Source of the DNA: Streptomyces sp. NBC_01262
GTDB taxonomy: Bacteria > Actinomycetota > Actinomycetes > Streptomycetales > Streptomycetaceae
Assembly (NCBI RefSeq): GCF_036226365.1
Contig: NZ_CP108462.1
Coordinates: 4,338,501-4,402,500, forward strand
Direction of reading: 5' to 3'
DNA length: 64,000 nt
Part shown: positions 60,974-64,000 of the stretch, one piece after another
Numbering within the stretch: the first letter of the stretch is position 1
How the letters are laid out: the number at the start of each line of letters is the position of its first letter
Made by a program: the position numbers and the translations under genes
Notes under the pieces: model-generated
Told to the model about the DNA's origin: nothing
Seen by the model: only the letters and a program-made list of their open reading frames with translations
The model's database searches: none

Positions 60974-61128
60974 CAATGAATCCTTCTCGGAGAAAGAAGG
61001 CATGTCAGTACATCAGCGGCGGCTTGGCGCGCGTGTCGACTGCGAAGTTCTCAAGCCCCCCGGCTGTACCCCCCATGCAACTGTCGTGAGCATAACAGGG
61101 GCCCCACGCACCACAGATGACAAAAAGA

Positions 61129-61163
61129 CGGGCCCGGCGGATGCTGTGCATCCGCCGGGCCCG
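61129..61163 (-). terminator. Rho-independent terminator of the RNA helicase gene
   Basis: A perfect 15-bp stem CGGGCCCGGCGGATG and complement, loop CTGTG, followed on the minus strand by TCTTTTTG. It begins 17 bp after the helicase stop. A textbook intrinsic terminator. Confidence 0.92.
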
Positions 61164-61179
61164 CCTTGATCACTTACCG

Positions 61180-63351
61180 TCAGCCGTTGCGCTTCCAGCG
61201 CGGCTTGTCGTCGCGGCGGCCGAAGGAACCGGTGCTGGTGCCGGAGCCGGTGGTGCCGGGGCGGTGGTCGTCGCGGCGGCCGTAGGCGGGACGGTCGTCG
61301 CGGCGCTCGAAGGTGCGGCCGGCGGGACGCTCGTCACGGCGGTCGCGGTTGAAGGGGCGGTCGCCGCCGGCCGGGCGGTGCTCGCCGGCGGGACGGTGGT
61401 CACGGCTGCCGTAGGACGGACGGTCGTCGCGACGCTCGTAGGAACGGCCGGCGCCGGAGGCGGGACGCTCGTCACGACGGTCACGGCTGTTGTACGAAGG
61501 ACGGTCGTCACGGTTGCCGAAGGAACGGCCACCGGTGGGACGGTCGTCACGACGGTCACGGCTGTTGTACGAGGGACGGTCGTCACGGTTGCCGAAGGAA
61601 CGGCCGCCGCTGGGGCGCTCGTCACGACGGTCACGGCTGAAGGCCGGGCGCTCGTCGCGGCGGTTGTCACGGTTGCCGTAGGACGGGCGGTCGGACGAAC
61701 GGTCGTCGCGGCGGTTGTCGCGGCGCTCGTAGTTGCCCCGGTCGTCGCGGCGCTGGTAGCCGCCGCTGCGCTCGGAGCGCTCCTCGCGGGGCTCGGCCTG
61801 GGCGGGGACGGCGGCAGCGGCGACCGCGGCCTCGACCGCGACGGCGGCCTCTGCCTTGGCGGCGGCGACGGCCTCGTCCGGGTCCTCGCCACGGTCGCGG
61901 GCGGAGCGGGCGGTGAGGCGGTCGGCCTCCTCGCGCAGCTCGGTGGCGCGGCGCTGGAGGCGCTCCAGCTCACGGGTGAGCTCGACGACCTCGCGCTCGG
62001 CCTGCTGGGCGGCGTTGGCGGCGGCGTCGGCCTGGACGTCCGTCAGGGAGCGGGCGCCGGTGATCTTGGCGACCTCCTCGTCGAACGCGCCGGAGCCGCC
62101 GATGATGTGGCGCGAGGCGTCGACGCCCGCGTCCTCCATCAGCCGGAAGATCTGCTTGCGCTGGTGCGGCAGGGCCAGTGAGACGACCGTGCCGGACTCA
62201 CCGGCGCGGGCGGTACGGCCCGAGCGGTGCAGGTAGTCCTTGTGGTCGGCGGCCGGGTCGACGTTCAGCACCAGGCCGATGCCGTCCACGTGGATGCCAC
62301 GGGCGGCGACGTCGGTGGCGACCAGGACGTTGACGTAACCGGACTTGAAGTCCTCAAGGGTCCGGGTGCGCGCGCCCTGGGTCATGCCGCCGTGCAGGGC
62401 GTCGGACTTGACGCCCGCCTCGCGCAGCTGCTCGGCGACACGGTCGGCGCCCATCTGGGTGCGTACGAAGATGATCGTGCGGCCCTTGCGGGCGGCGATC
62501 GCCGCGGTGACCGGGGCCTTGTCCTTGGGCTTAACGACCAGGACGTGGTGGGTCATCGTGGTGACGGCGCCCTGGGCGGCGTCGACCTCGTGGGTGATCG
62601 GGTCCTTGAGGTACCGCTTGACCAGGGTGTCGATCTCGTTCTCCAGCGTGGCGGAGAACAGCAGACGCTGGCCGCCCTGCGGGATCTGGTCGAGGATCTC
62701 GGTGACCTCGGGCAGGAAGCCCATGTCGGCCATCTGGTCGGCCTCGTCGAGGACCGCGATCTGGACCTGGTCCAGGTTGCAGGCCTTGCGGTCGATCAGG
62801 TCGCGCAGCCGGCCCGGGGTGGCGACGAGGATGTCGACGCCACGCTCAAGGGCGTAGATCTGGTTGGACATCGAGGTGCCGCCGCAGACGACCTTCATCT
62901 TCAGGCCGAGCACGTCGCCGTACGGCTGGAGCGCGTCCGCGACCTGCATCGCGAGCTCGCGGGTGGGGGTGAGGATGATGCCGCGGGGGCGCTTCTTCTC
63001 GGTGTGGCCACCGGAGAGCTTCGTCAGCAGCGGCAGACCGAAGGAGAGGGTCTTGCCGGAGCCGGTACGGCCGCGGCCGAGGATGTCGTGACCCGACAGG
63101 GCGTCCGGGATGGTCGCGGCCTGGATCGGGAAGGGGCTGGTGACGCCGTTCTGGGCCAGCTTGCGGACGATGGCGTCCGCGAGGCCGAGGTCGGCGAAGG
63201 TGACGCCGGGAGTGGTCTCCTCGGCGTCGGTGTCGGCCGTGATGTCGTCGATGACCTCGACGGACTCGACGGCGTCGATCGCATCGGCGATCTCGACGAC
63301 GACGGACTCGTCCATGGGCATGGCGGAACGGTCGGCAGTGTCAATAGACAT
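61180..63351 (-). CDS. DEAD-box ATP-dependent RNA helicase
   Basis: 723 residues. The Q-motif is FADLGLADAIVRKLAQNGVT with SPFPIQ, Walker A GRGRTGSGKT, motif Ib TPGRL, motif II VLDEADQMADMGF, motif III FSATL, and motif VI HRSGRTARAG. All helicase motifs are present. After residue ~440 comes a coiled-coil stretch (EREVVELTRELERLQRRATE) and a ~170-residue Arg/Asp-rich tail of RDDRPSY-type repeats, probably unstructured and RNA-binding. This is the housekeeping/cold-responsive type found in Streptomyces chromosomes, acting in ribosome assembly or mRNA turnover. ATG 63351 has GAGAGG upstream at a slightly long distance. Confidence 0.93.
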   Translation of the reverse strand: MSIDTADRSAMPMDESVVVEIADAIDAVESVEVIDDITADTDAEETTPGVTFADLGLADAIVRKLAQNGVTSPFPIQAATIPDALSGHDILGRGRTGSGKTLSFGLPLLTKLSGGHTEKKRPRGIILTPTRELAMQVADALQPYGDVLGLKMKVVCGGTSMSNQIYALERGVDILVATPGRLRDLIDRKACNLDQVQIAVLDEADQMADMGFLPEVTEILDQIPQGGQRLLFSATLENEIDTLVKRYLKDPITHEVDAAQGAVTTMTHHVLVVKPKDKAPVTAAIAARKGRTIIFVRTQMGADRVAEQLREAGVKSDALHGGMTQGARTRTLEDFKSGYVNVLVATDVAARGIHVDGIGLVLNVDPAADHKDYLHRSGRTARAGESGTVVSLALPHQRKQIFRLMEDAGVDASRHIIGGSGAFDEEVAKITGARSLTDVQADAAANAAQQAEREVVELTRELERLQRRATELREEADRLTARSARDRGEDPDEAVAAAKAEAAVAVEAAVAAAAVPAQAEPREERSERSGGYQRRDDRGNYERRDNRRDDRSSDRPSYGNRDNRRDERPAFSRDRRDERPSGGRSFGNRDDRPSYNSRDRRDDRPTGGRSFGNRDDRPSYNSRDRRDERPASGAGRSYERRDDRPSYGSRDHRPAGEHRPAGGDRPFNRDRRDERPAGRTFERRDDRPAYGRRDDHRPGTTGSGTSTGSFGRRDDKPRWKRNG

Positions 63352-63579
63352 GCTGAAGCAAAACCTCTCGGAGACTCAGGCACGCGCCAGCTCCGTAGGT
63401 TGCATACAACCGCCTCAATGCGGTCAGCCAAGGAGTTAAAGGAACGCGCCAACGCGGCACTCTTCGGTTCGGTGCCGGGCGGTGGGATCAAACGATCTAC
63501 CAGCATACGCATCAATCCCCCTGCTGACCAATCGCCTCTCCCTCACCCTCCTGACCTGCTCCTTTACACGACCTCTAGT

Positions 63580-63666
63580 GCGGTGACCGGAGTGGCTCGC
63601 CGGGTTGCGCAGCCCGCCCGCTGCGCTTGTCACCGGACGGACCCGGTGAACCACTCCGGTCACCGC
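63580..63666. repeat. Long-armed inverted repeat downstream of the Pro/Ser-rich gene
   Basis: GCGGTGACCGGAGTGG (63580-63595) and its exact complement (63651-63666), 55 bases apart, with smaller hairpin potential inside. It starts one base beyond the stop of the gene to the right and probably terminates it. The stretch 63352-63579 otherwise holds the 5' leader and promoter of the helicase gene; no gene is seen. Confidence 0.75.
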
Positions 63667-63667
63667 G

Positions 63668-64000
63668 CTAAGCCGCCGCCGGAGGCGCGTTCGACGGCTC
63701 CGGGGTCGACGGCGTGGAGCTCGGCACCGGCGACGGGTCGACGTGGCTCGGCGAGACCGAGGCCGGCGGCTCGGCCGGCTGCGAGGGCCCCGACGAGGCC
63801 GACGGCGGAGCCGAGGAGCCCCCGGCCGAGGGCTTCCCCGAACCGCCGGGCCCCTGGGTCGGCCCCGGCACCGACTCCTGCGCGCTCGCCGACGGCGACC
63901 CGGACCCGGCGCCGGCCTTGCCCGTACCCGAGACCGACGGCGTCCCGCCCGCCGCCGCGTTCCGCCCGCCCGGCCAGGGCGCACCCCCGCCCGGCCCGCC
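63668..64000 (-). CDS. C-terminus of a Pro/Ser-rich protein (partial)
   Basis: 111 codons run from the window edge to TAG 63668. The composition is Gly/Pro/Ser/Ala-rich throughout (ESVPGPTQGPGGSGKPSAGG, SQPAEPPASVSPSHVDPSPV), as in the disordered or wall-spanning tail of a membrane or secreted protein. No domain is visible in the part shown, so no function is proposed. Confidence 0.65.
   Translation of the reverse strand, partial: GGPGGGAPWPGGRNAAAGGTPSVSGTGKAGAGSGSPSASAQESVPGPTQGPGGSGKPSAGGSSAPPSASSGPSQPAEPPASVSPSHVDPSPVPSSTPSTPEPSNAPPAAA

Overview
The window is high-GC actinobacterial DNA, almost certainly Streptomyces: codon use is strongly GC-biased, and it holds Streptomyces-type relaxase/integrase modules, AfsR-type regulators, FG-GAP secreted proteins and many overlapping stop/start codons (ATGA, GTGA, TTGA). 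It reads as a chromosomal segment crowded with mobile DNA. At least five insertions can be resolved, and four of them can be read from the halves of the gene or repeat they interrupted.

Layout. 0-3.9 kb is an insertion-sequence graveyard: a frameshifted IS5-type transposase remnant, an intact IS5-family element with a TCA target duplication, a truncated protein-kinase gene, and an XRE regulator gene split by an IS701-like element with a GTAC duplication. 4.2-12.35 kb is a lower-GC, tightly overlapping minus-strand operon that looks like an uncharacterised RiPP (ribosomal peptide) gene cluster. It has a 52-codon precursor gene followed by a strong hairpin, then a spermidine-synthase-like methyltransferase, an MFS exporter, two DUF6445-like 2-oxoglutarate/iron oxygenases, a pentapeptide-repeat protein, a B12/radical-SAM peptide C-methyltransferase, a DUF5825-like partner and a CmcI-like methyltransferase. 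13.07-20.8 kb is an integrative mobilizable element in tRNA-Lys (relaxase, MobC, DUF2637, DUF3631, Xis, XRE, integrase).

21.6-30.0 kb holds an amino-acid permease gene cut in two by a 6.9-kb transposon that carries three consecutive tyrosine-recombinase-type genes plus a small DUF6262/TnpC-like gene, with the 6-bp core ATGCCG at both ends. 30.1-35.2 kb encodes two large secreted proteins. A third secreted gene, a trypsin-like pseudoprotease with FG-GAP repeats, has its 3' end at 35.28-35.71 kb and its 5' part at 59.86-60.97 kb. The 24.1 kb between them (35.71-59.86) is therefore inferred to be one large inserted island. It carries a three-gene recombinase module at its right end and a metabolic cargo: a desaturase-reductase-ferredoxin fusion, an AfsR-type regulator, an aminotransferase, two MFS transporters, two alpha/beta hydrolases, a carboxymuconolactone-decarboxylase-like protein, a cupin, and a cNMP-binding/thioredoxin-reductase-like protein. 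61.2-63.4 kb is a housekeeping DEAD-box RNA helicase, and the window ends in the C-terminus of a Pro/Ser-rich protein.

How the genes work together. In the RiPP operon the inferred order of events is precursor synthesis, C-methylation (radical SAM with its small partner), hydroxylation (two oxygenases) and O-methylation (CmcI-like), with MFS export and pentapeptide-repeat protein as candidate immunity. Product structure and activity are unknown. All identifications are from reading sequence and motifs; no database search was run.
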